Assembly: GCA_009885795.1 (NCBI GenBank)
Contig: VFKA01000033.1
Span: 1-46,333 of the forward strand
Length of the DNA stretch: 46,333 nucleotides
Reading direction: 5' to 3'
Source of the DNA: Rhodospirillales bacterium
Lineage (GTDB): Bacteria; Pseudomonadota; Alphaproteobacteria; Dongiales; Dongiaceae
This document shows positions 27,248 to 34,812 of the stretch, in pieces (the stretch's first letter is position 1; every line of letters begins with the position of its first letter). Made by a program: the position numbers and the translations under genes. Below the pieces are notes generated by a model that was not told the DNA's origin, did not search any database, and saw only the letters and a list, made by a program, of their open reading frames with translations.

Positions 27248-28573
27248 CTAGTTCCGGTTTGGATGAACCGCCGCCGCGGCATAGGGAGCAATGTCGATGC
27301 CGCCATGCCGGCGCAGCCGCACATTCGCCTGCTCGCCGTGGCCGGCGAACCCTTCGAGCGCGCAGAGCCGCGAGCAATAGGCGCCGATCCGCACGCTGGC
27401 CTCGTCGGTCAGCACGCGCTGATAAGTGCAGGTCTTGAGGAACTTGCCGACCCACAGGCCCCCGGTGTAGCGGGCCGCGCCCTTGGTCGGCAGGGTGTGA
27501 TTGGTGCCGATGACCTTGTCGCCATAGGCGACATTGGTGCGAGGCCCCAGGAACAGCGCGCCGAAATTGGTCAGACGGTTCAGGAAAAAATCATTGTCGA
27601 TCGTCATCACCTGAACGTGCTCGAAGGCCAGGCGGTCGGCCACCCCGGCCATTTCTTCATACGAGTCGCAGACAATGACCTGGCCATAGTCGGCCCAGCT
27701 CTGCCGCGCGATGTCGGCGGTGGGCAGAATCTTGAGCTGGCGCTCCACCTCGGCGATCACGCCCTTCGCCAGTTCCTCGGAGTTGGTCAGTAGCACGGCC
27801 GGCGAGGTCGGCCCGTGCTCGGCCTGGCCCAACAGGTCGATGGCGCAGATCTCGGCATCCACCGTCTCGTCGGCGATGATCAATGTCTCGGTCGGCCCGG
27901 CGAACAGGTCGATGCCGACGCGCCCATAGAGTTGCCGCTTGGCCTCGGCGACGAAGGCATTGCCGGGCCCGACCAGCATGTCCACCGGGGCGATGCTCTT
28001 GGTTCCCAGCGCCATGGCCCCAACCGCCTGAATGCCGCCGAGCACCAAGATCTCGTCGGCGCCGCCCATGTGCATCGCCGCCACGATCGCCGGATGCGGC
28101 TCGCCCTTGAACGGCGGCGCCGCGGCGACCACGCGTTTCACGCCGGCGACCTTCGCCGTCACCACGGACATGTGCGCCGAGGCCACCATGGGGTACCGCC
28201 CGCCGGGCACGTAGCAGCCGACCGCGTTCACCGGGATGTTCTTGTGGCCCAGCACGACGCCGGGCAGGGTCTCGACCTCGATGTCCTGGATGGCGGCGCG
28301 CTGCTTCTTCGCGAAGTTGCGCACCTGCTCCTGGGCGAAACGGATGTCTTCCAGATCCTGCGCCGGGACCTTCGCGATCGCCGCTTCGATCTCGGCTTGC
28401 GTCAGCCGGAAACTCTCCCGCGCCCAGCCGTCATATTTCTTGGCGAGATCGCGCACGGCGTCGTCGCCGCGGGCTTCGATATCGCTCAAGATCAGCTCCA
28501 CGGCCTGGCGAATTTCGGTATCCGCCTTGGCGATCTCGGCGGCGTCCTTGCCCCGCTTGAGGTGGCGTGCCAT
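27248..28573 (-). CDS. Histidinol-dehydrogenase-family NAD-dependent alcohol dehydrogenase (catabolic type)
   Basis: 441-residue zinc-dependent dehydrogenase of the HisD superfamily. The zinc ligands of HisD align with Q250 and H253 (GQAEHG), D352 (GDKVIGTNH) and H412 (FAGHGEQ). The catalytic Glu-His pair is E318-H319 (LAFEHV). No histidine-biosynthesis genes are near. The sequence style ([33 protein letters not shown]) matches catabolic HisD paralogues such as sulfopropanediol 3-dehydrogenase (HpsN). It probably oxidises an alcohol to a carboxylate during substrate breakdown. It is co-oriented with the SDR gene and divergent from the LacI-transporter operon, suggesting shared control. The exact alcohol is unknown. 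Confidence 0.85.
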   Translation of the reverse strand: MARHLKRGKDAAEIAKADTEIRQAVELILSDIEARGDDAVRDLAKKYDGWARESFRLTQAEIEAAIAKVPAQDLEDIRFAQEQVRNFAKKQRAAIQDIEVETLPGVVLGHKNIPVNAVGCYVPGGRYPMVASAHMSVVTAKVAGVKRVVAAAPPFKGEPHPAIVAAMHMGGADEILVLGGIQAVGAMALGTKSIAPVDMLVGPGNAFVAEAKRQLYGRVGIDLFAGPTETLIIADETVDAEICAIDLLGQAEHGPTSPAVLLTNSEELAKGVIAEVERQLKILPTADIARQSWADYGQVIVCDSYEEMAGVADRLAFEHVQVMTIDNDFFLNRLTNFGALFLGPRTNVAYGDKVIGTNHTLPTKGAARYTGGLWVGKFLKTCTYQRVLTDEASVRIGAYCSRLCALEGFAGHGEQANVRLRRHGGIDIAPYAAAAVHPNRN

Positions 28574-28606
28574 GCGGGCCCTTTCTTCGGCGGTTAGTCA
28601 AAAAAT

Positions 28607-28620
28607 TGCATCCGCATGCA
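28607..28620. promoter_or_regulatory. Candidate operator upstream of the hisD-like gene
   Basis: TGCAT-CCGC-ATGCA is an inverted repeat about 34 bases before the hisD-like start codon. Its reverse-strand reading (AATGCATGCGGATGCAAT) partly resembles AATGCAATGCG at 30752-30762, before the transporter operon. This suggests a shared LacI-family site. Weak evidence only. Confidence 0.35.
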
Positions 28621-28660
28621 TTCTACGGACTAAGGCTGGCGCGGGGCAAGTGTCGGCCGA

Positions 28661-29431
28661 TCAGACCGCCGTCCAACCGCCATCGACCATCAGCGCCGAT
28701 CCGGTTATCAAGGCCGACGCATCGCCGGCAAGGAGAACGATGGCCCCCATGATGTCTTCAAGCCGGCCCAATCGGCCCATCGCGATCTTCGAGATAATCA
28801 AGTTGCGCGTGGCCGGATCGTTCAAGGTGATCTTGGTCAGTTCGGTTTCTATGAAGGTCGGGCACAGCGTGTTCACCCGTATGCCGTCGGCGCCATACTC
28901 CCACGCCAGCGCCTTGGTGAAGCCTTCGACGGCGTGCTTCGTGGCACAATAGATCGTGCGCTTCATCCCGCCGACATGGCCCATCTGCGACGATATGTTG
29001 ATGATCGAACCGCCGCGTCCCGCTGCTTTCATCGCCTTCGCCGCCGCGACCGCGGTGAAGAAGGCAGCCTTCACGTTGAGGTCGGTGACCGCATCGTAAT
29101 CGGCCTCGCTCACATCCTCGGCCAGTGCCGGCCGGTTCGTGCCGGCGTTGTTGACCAGAATATCGAGCCGGCCGAGCCCGGCGATGGCCGCCGTGACGGC
29201 GTCGCGGTCGGTCACGTCGAGCCGGATCGCCGCCGCCGGATGGCCGGCCGCGCGAATGGCGTCGGCGACGGCCTCGACCTCGGAGAGCGTGCGCGCGGCC
29301 AGCGTCACGCGCGCGCCGGCCTCGGCCAGCGCCACGGAAGCCGCCATGCCGATGCCCCGCCCGGCGCCGGTCACGAAGGCACCGCGCCCATCGAGGCGAA
29401 AGGAAGGGGTTTGCGGCAAACTCAACGTCAT
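28661..29431 (-). CDS. Short-chain dehydrogenase/reductase (classical SDR)
   Basis: 256-residue NAD(P)-dependent oxidoreductase. Landmarks are TGAGRGIG (21-28), NNAG (94-97), the Ser region NISSQMG, and Y161-x3-K165 in IYCATKH. The C-terminal MVDGGW is typical. The start at 29431 (MTLSLPQTPSFRLDGR) is the natural one. The frame stays open far upstream but that part is non-coding antisense to the regulator gene. It lies 87 bp upstream of the hisD-like gene on the same strand and probably shares its transcript. The two could oxidise the same substrate in consecutive steps. Substrate unknown. Confidence 0.9.
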   Translation of the reverse strand: MTLSLPQTPSFRLDGRGAFVTGAGRGIGMAASVALAEAGARVTLAARTLSEVEAVADAIRAAGHPAAAIRLDVTDRDAVTAAIAGLGRLDILVNNAGTNRPALAEDVSEADYDAVTDLNVKAAFFTAVAAAKAMKAAGRGGSIINISSQMGHVGGMKRTIYCATKHAVEGFTKALAWEYGADGIRVNTLCPTFIETELTKITLNDPATRNLIISKIAMGRLGRLEDIMGAIVLLAGDASALITGSALMVDGGWTAV

Positions 29432-29593
29432 CGGCAAGCCCCTAGGGAAATTCGATGTTCCGCGGGTAAATGATTGGAATCGATGGAGCAAACTAACTTC
29501 ACTCCCCCGTCGCGGCAAGTCCTCCCGACGATGAACCCCCGCCCACGCAAGCGGATGTTGACTTTGATGGCCTCGGCGATGAATTTTAATGCA

Positions 29594-30652
29594 ATGCCGG
29601 TATTCAAGAGATCGATCGATAGCCCCGCCAATAGTCACAACGAAAATGGCGGAGCGGCGCGGCGCAAACCGCCAACCTCCTATGACGTGGCGAAGGTGGC
29701 CGGCGTGTCGCAAAGCGCCGTCTCGCGCGCCTTCAGCCAAGGCGCCAGCATATCGAAAAAGACGCGCGCGGCGGTCATGGAGGCGGCGGGCGCCCTGGAC
29801 TACAGACCCAATGCCATCGCACGCAGCCTGATACGCCGGCGCTCCGACATCGTCGGGCTGGTGATGGCGGACCTCACCAACCCGTTCTATCCGGAGGTCC
29901 TGGTGAAGTTCACCGAGCAGCTTCAGGCCATCGGCAAGCGCGTCCTGCTTTTCACGGTGCCGCCGAATCATTCGATCGACGATACCCTGCCGCAAGTTCT
30001 GCAGTATCAGGTCGGCGGCGTGGTTATCACGTCGGCCACCATGTCCTCCGCGATGGCCGAGATTTGCCAGCGGTTCAACGTGCCGGTCGTTCTTTTCAAC
30101 CGCTCGGTCGCGGTGGACAGCGTCAGCGCGGTGTGCTGCGACAATTCCAGTGGCGCCAAGGCCATCGTCGACTTCTTCATCGCCCGCGGCCGCCGGCGCC
30201 TCGGCTTCCTGTCCGGCGACACCGATGCCTCCACCAACATCGAACGCGAAGCCGGTTTCCGCCGCCGGGCGGCCGAACACGGCATCCATGCGATCGAAAC
30301 GGTCGCCGGCGGCTTCAGCTACGAGGGCGGCTACAAAGCCGCACTCGAAATCATGGCGAGACGCCCACGCCCCGATGCCCTGTTTGCCGCCAATGACGTG
30401 ATGGCCTTAGGCGCGTTGGATGCGCTTCGCTACCAACTCGGCCTCGACGTGCCCAAGGACGTCGCCGTCATCGGGTTCGACGACATCTCGGCCGCCGCCT
30501 GGCCCTCCTACAAGCTCACCACCTTCCGCCAGCCGATCGACCGCATGGTCGCCGAGACGATCCGTGTGCTGGGCGAGGAGATCGAAGGCGAAGATAGAGG
30601 CGGGCGTACCATCCAGATCGCCGGGCGACTTATCGAACGCGGGTCGGCCTAA
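29594..30652 (+). CDS. LacI-family transcriptional regulator
   Basis: 352 residues from the ATG at 29594, the usual size for the family. Upstream in-frame starts at 29483, 29531, 29567 and 29579 are also possible, and no strong ribosome site decides between them. The helix-turn-helix is TSYDVAKVAGVSQSAVSRAFSQGASISKKTRAAV, with the hinge LDYRPNAIARSLIRRRSDIVG. A periplasmic-binding-like ligand domain follows (LVMADLTNPFYPEVL, FAANDVMALGALDALR, VAVIGFDDISAAAWP). It lies between the leftward dehydrogenase genes and the rightward ABC transporter, so it is the likely local repressor or inducer-sensor. The inducer is probably the imported compound or its product. Confidence 0.9.
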   Translation: MPVFKRSIDSPANSHNENGGAARRKPPTSYDVAKVAGVSQSAVSRAFSQGASISKKTRAAVMEAAGALDYRPNAIARSLIRRRSDIVGLVMADLTNPFYPEVLVKFTEQLQAIGKRVLLFTVPPNHSIDDTLPQVLQYQVGGVVITSATMSSAMAEICQRFNVPVVLFNRSVAVDSVSAVCCDNSSGAKAIVDFFIARGRRRLGFLSGDTDASTNIEREAGFRRRAAEHGIHAIETVAGGFSYEGGYKAALEIMARRPRPDALFAANDVMALGALDALRYQLGLDVPKDVAVIGFDDISAAAWPSYKLTTFRQPIDRMVAETIRVLGEEIEGEDRGGRTIQIAGRLIERGSA

Positions 30653-30706
30653 TGCCTTGCTGTCCCTTGCGTGCCTTGCGCGGCTGAAACCCGGCCTCTC
30701 GCCCCG

Positions 30707-30735
30707 TTGACAGCGTCAAAAAACTAGTATGTCAT
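30707..30735 (+). promoter_or_regulatory. Probable promoter of the catabolic operon
   Basis: A perfect -35 TTGACA (30707-30712), then 17 bases, then TGTCAT (30730-30735), which matches four of six -10 positions. It lies after the regulator stop and about 110 bases before the permease start. Confidence 0.6.
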
Positions 30736-30760
30736 TGCGGTAACGAATACGAATGCAATG
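30733..30760. promoter_or_regulatory. Candidate LacI-family operator overlapping the transcription start
   Basis: CATTGC (30733-30738) and GCAATG (30755-30760) form an interrupted inverted repeat around GGTAACGAATACGAAT, directly on and after the -10. That is the expected place for a repressor site of the adjacent LacI-family regulator. The wide 16-base spacer is unlike the usual compact LacI operator, so confidence is low. Confidence 0.4.
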
Positions 30761-30844
30761 CGAAATCGAGTCTCGCGCGGGGATTGGGATCAAGGGTTTG
30801 GACGGCGGCACTGAGTTTGAACAGTGATGTGAACCGGAAAAGCG

Positions 30845-31867
30845 ATGGCTAGCGACACCTCTGGCGCTCAAGCGACGGCCGTAGGCTCAACGAGAGGTCG
30901 GTCGATTCAGGCAACCCAGCAAAAGCTCTTGCAGTGGGGCCTGCTGATCTTCCTGGTCTTTCTGCTTATCGTGTTCTCGATACTCGAGCCGCGCTTCGCG
31001 ACGCTGACCAACATTCAAAACGTGATGCGCCAGGCCGCCCCTCTGGCCCTGCTGGCGGCCGGGCAGTCCGTGGTCCTCATCGCCGGCGGCGTCGACGTAT
31101 CGGTCGGCTCGATCATCGCGCTCAGCAGTGTCGGCATGGTCGGCGCCATTTGGCAGGCCACCGGAATCCCCTTCATGATTGACGGCGTTCTCCCCGGAAT
31201 AGCGGCCGCGATCCTGATCGGCGGCGCGATCGGCGCCATCAACGGCACGATCATCGCGGCCTGGAGCGTCAATGCCTTCATCGTCACGCTCGCCATGATG
31301 ACGACGATCCGCGGCGTGGCGCTTTACGTTACCGGCGGCATCCCGCTCTACGACGATATCCCGGAAAGCATGCTCTACCTTGGCAATGGTCACGTCGGGC
31401 CGGTTCCGTTCGCGGTCTTCGTCAGCTTGCTCGGCTTCGCGGTCCTGTTCTATTTCCTCAGGCTGACGCCGGCGGGGCGGGAGACCTACGCGCTGGGCGG
31501 CAACAAGGAAGCGGCCCGGCTTTCCGGCATCAAGATCAAGCCGACCACCATACGCGCCTATCTCATCAGCGGGCTTTTCGCCGGCGCCGCCGGCGCCGTC
31601 TTGACATCGCGCAGCGGAATCGGTGCCCCCAATATGGGGTCGGGGCTCGAGCTCGACGCGATCGCGGCGGCCGTTATCGGCGGCGTCGCGTTCGGCGGCG
31701 GCGAAGGACGAGTCATGGGCGTCATCCTCGGCGTCCTGGTGCTGTCGGTTATCAAGAACGGTTTGAATTTGTACAACGTCTCGTCATTTGTTCAATTGAT
31801 TGTCATTGGGTTCATCATTGTCGCGGCTATCGTTGTCGATCGCTATCGACACCGTATCGATGCTTAG
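30845..31867 (+). CDS. RbsC-type ABC transporter permease
   Basis: 340-residue inner-membrane permease of the ribose/sugar-type (branched BPD_transp_2) family, with about 8-10 helices. Family blocks are GQSVVLIAGGVDVSVGSIIALSS, INGTIIAAWSVNAFIVTLAMMTTIRGVALYVTGG and AYALGGNKEAARLSGI-like TYALGGNKEAARLSGIKI. GGVAFGGGEGRVMGVILGVLVLSVIKNGLNLYNVSSFVQ lies near the end. GGAAAAG precedes the ATG. It is the first gene of the rightward operon, with the binding protein 78 bp downstream and the double ATPase after it. Only one permease gene is present, so it probably homodimerises, as RbsC does. Confidence 0.93.
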   Translation: MASDTSGAQATAVGSTRGRSIQATQQKLLQWGLLIFLVFLLIVFSILEPRFATLTNIQNVMRQAAPLALLAAGQSVVLIAGGVDVSVGSIIALSSVGMVGAIWQATGIPFMIDGVLPGIAAAILIGGAIGAINGTIIAAWSVNAFIVTLAMMTTIRGVALYVTGGIPLYDDIPESMLYLGNGHVGPVPFAVFVSLLGFAVLFYFLRLTPAGRETYALGGNKEAARLSGIKIKPTTIRAYLISGLFAGAAGAVLTSRSGIGAPNMGSGLELDAIAAAVIGGVAFGGGEGRVMGVILGVLVLSVIKNGLNLYNVSSFVQLIVIGFIIVAAIVVDRYRHRIDA

Positions 31868-31945
31868 GCTGACTAAACTGGAGCGCTAGAGGATCTCGAT
31901 CCGAAGATGAAACCACTTGCAACAGCTACTGAAGGGGAGGCTTTC

Positions 31946-33082
31946 ATGATCGCAAGAACGTCAATGTTACCGTTCGGCAAGTCGATGATCGTAGCCGGAC
32001 TGGTCGCGGCATCGACGCTAGCCGGCGCTACGCTGTCGATGGCTCAGGACAAAGTCGACCGTAGCGTGACGGTCGAGCAGTATCGCGCCTTGTATGGATC
32101 GAAACCGACCGGCACCTGGGTGTTGCGGGATGGCGAAGACATCTCTTGGTGGAAGCCGGTGGCATCCAAGAAATACCATCTGGCGATGGTCATCCCTCAC
32201 GTTCGCGACCCTTATTGGGTTGCCGTCGCCTACGGCGCCTACGAGGCGGCCAAGGAACTCGGGGTCAAGATGGATCTGCGTCCGGCCGGCGGCTACATGA
32301 AGCTCGACGTGATGATGGCCGACGTCGAGGATTTGATGGCGCGCGGCGTCGACGGCCTGGTCGTATCGGCGGTCGACTATTCGGCCATGGCCGTACCGGT
32401 CAAGAAGGCCTGGGATGCGGGCATCCCGACCACCTTCGCCCTGATCCCGACCTCCTATGAAGAGGCCCCCGGCGTTTCGGTCAACGACTACGAGACAGGG
32501 GTCATCCAGGCCCAGCTCGCCGCCGAGAAGCTGGACCCGAAAGCCAAAATCTTCATGTTGAACGGGCCTCCGGGCGTTGAGTGGGGCAAGGTTCGGGCGC
32601 AAGGCTTTAAGGAAACGCTGGCAAAGCTGGCGCCGGGCATGGAAATCCTCGGCGAACGCTTCCACGAGATGGACCGGACCATCGCCCAGCAATTGACCGA
32701 GGACGCCTTGGCGACGTGGCCGGACATGAAGCTGATCTTCTGCACCGCCGATTTCCAGTGCAAAGGCGCCATCGCCGCGCTTCGCGCCGCCGGCAAGAAA
32801 CCGGGCGACGTGTGGGTGACCGGCGTTCACATGGATGAGGAATCCATCGCCCTGCTGAAGGAAGGTTGGTTCGCTTGGGGCTTGAGCGAAGGCGCGGCAC
32901 TCGAAGGCAAGTATGCGACGTACATGCTGGTCCATATTCTCGAGGGCAATCCGGTCCCAAAGACGATCTTCGTCCCGATCAGGGCCTATACGCCCGAGAA
33001 TATCGCGCAGTACGAATCGACCCTGGTGGGCATCGACTTCGCGGCGCCCGGGTGGACGCCCGGCGGCACGCTCGTCGAGTAG
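31946..33082 (+). CDS. Periplasmic binding protein, RbsB/TorT-like (Peripla_BP_4)
   Basis: 378 residues from the ATG at 31946, which follows GGGGAGG (31934-31940). An upstream in-frame ATG at 31907 lacks a ribosome site. A Sec signal peptide ends near SMAQ|DKVD. The mature chain has an N-terminal extension of ~45 residues before the type I binding fold (YHLAMVIPHVRDPYWVAVAYGAYEAAKELGVKM). Then come GVDGLVVSAVDYSAM, KIFMLNGPPGVEWGKVRAQGFKE and IFCTADFQCKGAIAALRAAGKKPG. The ending FVPIRAYTPENIAQY recalls TorT, the TMAO-sensing periplasmic protein, as much as sugar binders. The ligand is therefore open. A strong intrinsic terminator follows. Confidence 0.9.
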   Translation: MIARTSMLPFGKSMIVAGLVAASTLAGATLSMAQDKVDRSVTVEQYRALYGSKPTGTWVLRDGEDISWWKPVASKKYHLAMVIPHVRDPYWVAVAYGAYEAAKELGVKMDLRPAGGYMKLDVMMADVEDLMARGVDGLVVSAVDYSAMAVPVKKAWDAGIPTTFALIPTSYEEAPGVSVNDYETGVIQAQLAAEKLDPKAKIFMLNGPPGVEWGKVRAQGFKETLAKLAPGMEILGERFHEMDRTIAQQLTEDALATWPDMKLIFCTADFQCKGAIAALRAAGKKPGDVWVTGVHMDEESIALLKEGWFAWGLSEGAALEGKYATYMLVHILEGNPVPKTIFVPIRAYTPENIAQYESTLVGIDFAAPGWTPGGTLVE

Positions 33083-33092
33083 CGAGCGATCT

Positions 33093-33138
33093 CGATCGAG
33101 GGCCCGGCGAAATCGGCCGGGCCCTCGATCGGTTTTTT
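33093..33138 (+). terminator. Intrinsic terminator inside the transporter operon
   Basis: A perfect 16-bp stem (33093-33108 with 33116-33131, core GAGGGCCCGGC/GCCGGGCCCTC) with a 7-base loop is followed by GTTTTTTCT. It sits 11 bases past the binding-protein stop. Read-through would supply the ATPase and enzymes at lower level, or downstream genes have their own promoter in 33139-33247. Confidence 0.9.
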
Positions 33139-33247
33139 CTAAGCGAGGTTGTCGAGCGGTGTGTCCGAGATCATGCTTCGCCGGATGGAGGTCGTCGCAT
33201 GGCGGAGCGGATCGGCAAGGGGCCGATTGCGCGGCTGGAGGGGGACC

Positions 33248-34747
33248 ATGAGTAGCCAGGGCGGCGCCAGCCTCCTTCGCATGGAGAATATCGACAAGTC
33301 GTTCCATGCGGTCCACGCGCTGAGCGGCGCGAATTTCGAACTGAATGCCGGGGAACTCCACGTCCTGTTGGGCCAGAACGGCGCCGGCAAGTCGACCCTC
33401 ATCAAGATTCTGTCCGGCGCCGAGCAGATGGATTCCGGCGCCATCTCCGTGAACGGCGTGCCCACGGTCATTCGCTCGCCGATCCACGCGAGGCAATTGG
33501 GTATCTGCACGGTCTATCAGGAATTCATGCTGATACCGCAGCTCAGCGTCGCCGAGAACATCCTTCTCGGGCGCCGGGTCGTCAAGAACCACATCGTCGA
33601 CTGGAAAAGCATCTATCGCCGCGCCGAGGAGATCATCAATCGTCTCGGTTTCGACATCGACGTCCATCGTCGCGTTAGCCAGCTATCCGTGCATCAGCAG
33701 CAAGTCGTCGAGATCGCGCGCGCGCTCGCCCATGACGCCAAGATTCTCATTCTGGATGAGCCGACCGCTGCCCTCACCGGAAAGGAAATCGAGCGTCTGT
33801 TCGAAATCCTCTTGGGATTGCGCAAGGATGGGGTCGGGATCATCTACATTTCGCACAACCTCGAGGAAGTCGAACGTATCGGCGACCGCGCCACCGTGCT
33901 GCGTGACGGACGGACCGTCGCCACGGTCGATCTCAAGACGACGTCCGTCGATGAACTGCCGAAGCTCATGATCGGCGAGGACATCAAGGAACCCTTCCCC
34001 AAGCTCGACATCGAGAAGGGCGACGTCGTCATGAGCGTGGCGCAATGCAGTGACGCCGACGGCCGGTTCACGAATGTCAACTTCACGCTTTGCGCCGGCG
34101 AGATCGTCTCCTTTGCCGGACTTCTCGGATCGGGCAATGAGAGCTTTGTCCGGGCGGTCCTCGGCCTGGGCAAGCGCCCGTCGGGGACGATCGAGCTCTT
34201 CGGCAAACCCTACCAAGTCGGATCGCCCGCGACGGCCATCGAAGCGGGGCTTTTCTATCTGCCGGCCGACCGCAAGACCGAAGGCCTGATCCTTTCCATG
34301 TCGGTGTTGGACAACAGCACCTTGGCGTCGCTGCGCCATTACCTCGCCGCCGGCTTCCTGTCGGTCGCGAAACAGTCCGAGGAAAGCCTGCGCCACAAGG
34401 AAAAGCTCGATATCAAGACCGCCTCATTGGCCACGGTGTCGAGGAATTTGAGCGGCGGCAATCAGCAGAAGGTCATGATCGCCCGGGCCCTCAGCGCCAA
34501 ATCGAAAGTGATCATCTTCAACGAGCCGACCCGGGGCGTCGATATCAAGGGCAGGGTGGAGATCTACAGGCTGCTGAATCAGCTCGCCGCCGAAGGCGCT
34601 GGAATTATCTTCATCAGTCAGGAATTGTCGGAGACGATCGGCATCAGCGATCGCATCATGATCTGGCGGGATGGCGAGATCATCCAGACCCTGGATCACG
34701 GCCATGCGAACAAGGAAAAAGTCCTGAGCCTTATTACGGGAGCCTAG
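33248..34747 (+). CDS. RbsA-type double-domain ABC ATPase
   Basis: 499 residues from the ATG at 33248, placed by GGAGGGGG just upstream. In domain 1, Walker A is GQNGAGKST (42-50), the signature is LSVHQQQ (146-152) and Walker B is ILILDEP (166-172). In domain 2 the P-loop is degenerate (GLLGSGNES, 291-299, lacking the GKS/T), as is normal for the family. The signature is LSGGNQQK (401-408) and Walker B reads VIIFNEP with Asn for Asp (424-427). Domain 1 should therefore carry most hydrolysis. It completes the importer with the permease and binding protein upstream. HyuA follows 65 bp downstream. Confidence 0.93.
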   Translation: MSSQGGASLLRMENIDKSFHAVHALSGANFELNAGELHVLLGQNGAGKSTLIKILSGAEQMDSGAISVNGVPTVIRSPIHARQLGICTVYQEFMLIPQLSVAENILLGRRVVKNHIVDWKSIYRRAEEIINRLGFDIDVHRRVSQLSVHQQQVVEIARALAHDAKILILDEPTAALTGKEIERLFEILLGLRKDGVGIIYISHNLEEVERIGDRATVLRDGRTVATVDLKTTSVDELPKLMIGEDIKEPFPKLDIEKGDVVMSVAQCSDADGRFTNVNFTLCAGEIVSFAGLLGSGNESFVRAVLGLGKRPSGTIELFGKPYQVGSPATAIEAGLFYLPADRKTEGLILSMSVLDNSTLASLRHYLAAGFLSVAKQSEESLRHKEKLDIKTASLATVSRNLSGGNQQKVMIARALSAKSKVIIFNEPTRGVDIKGRVEIYRLLNQLAAEGAGIIFISQELSETIGISDRIMIWRDGEIIQTLDHGHANKEKVLSLITGA

Positions 34748-34812
34748 CGTTCAATGGATCGGACCATGACCACGATGCACCGTCTCGCGCGCCGCGGGGA
34801 CGCAGAACGCGC

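Noticed and set aside
27248-28573. Biosynthetic histidinol dehydrogenase (hisD)
   Set aside because: No his genes nearby, pairing with an SDR and divergence from a LacI-controlled import operon, plus a sequence style closer to catabolic HisD paralogues.
29432-30289. Upstream in-frame extension of the SDR gene on the reverse strand
   Set aside because: It runs antisense through the LacI-type regulator and has no SDR homology. The SDR starts naturally at 29431.
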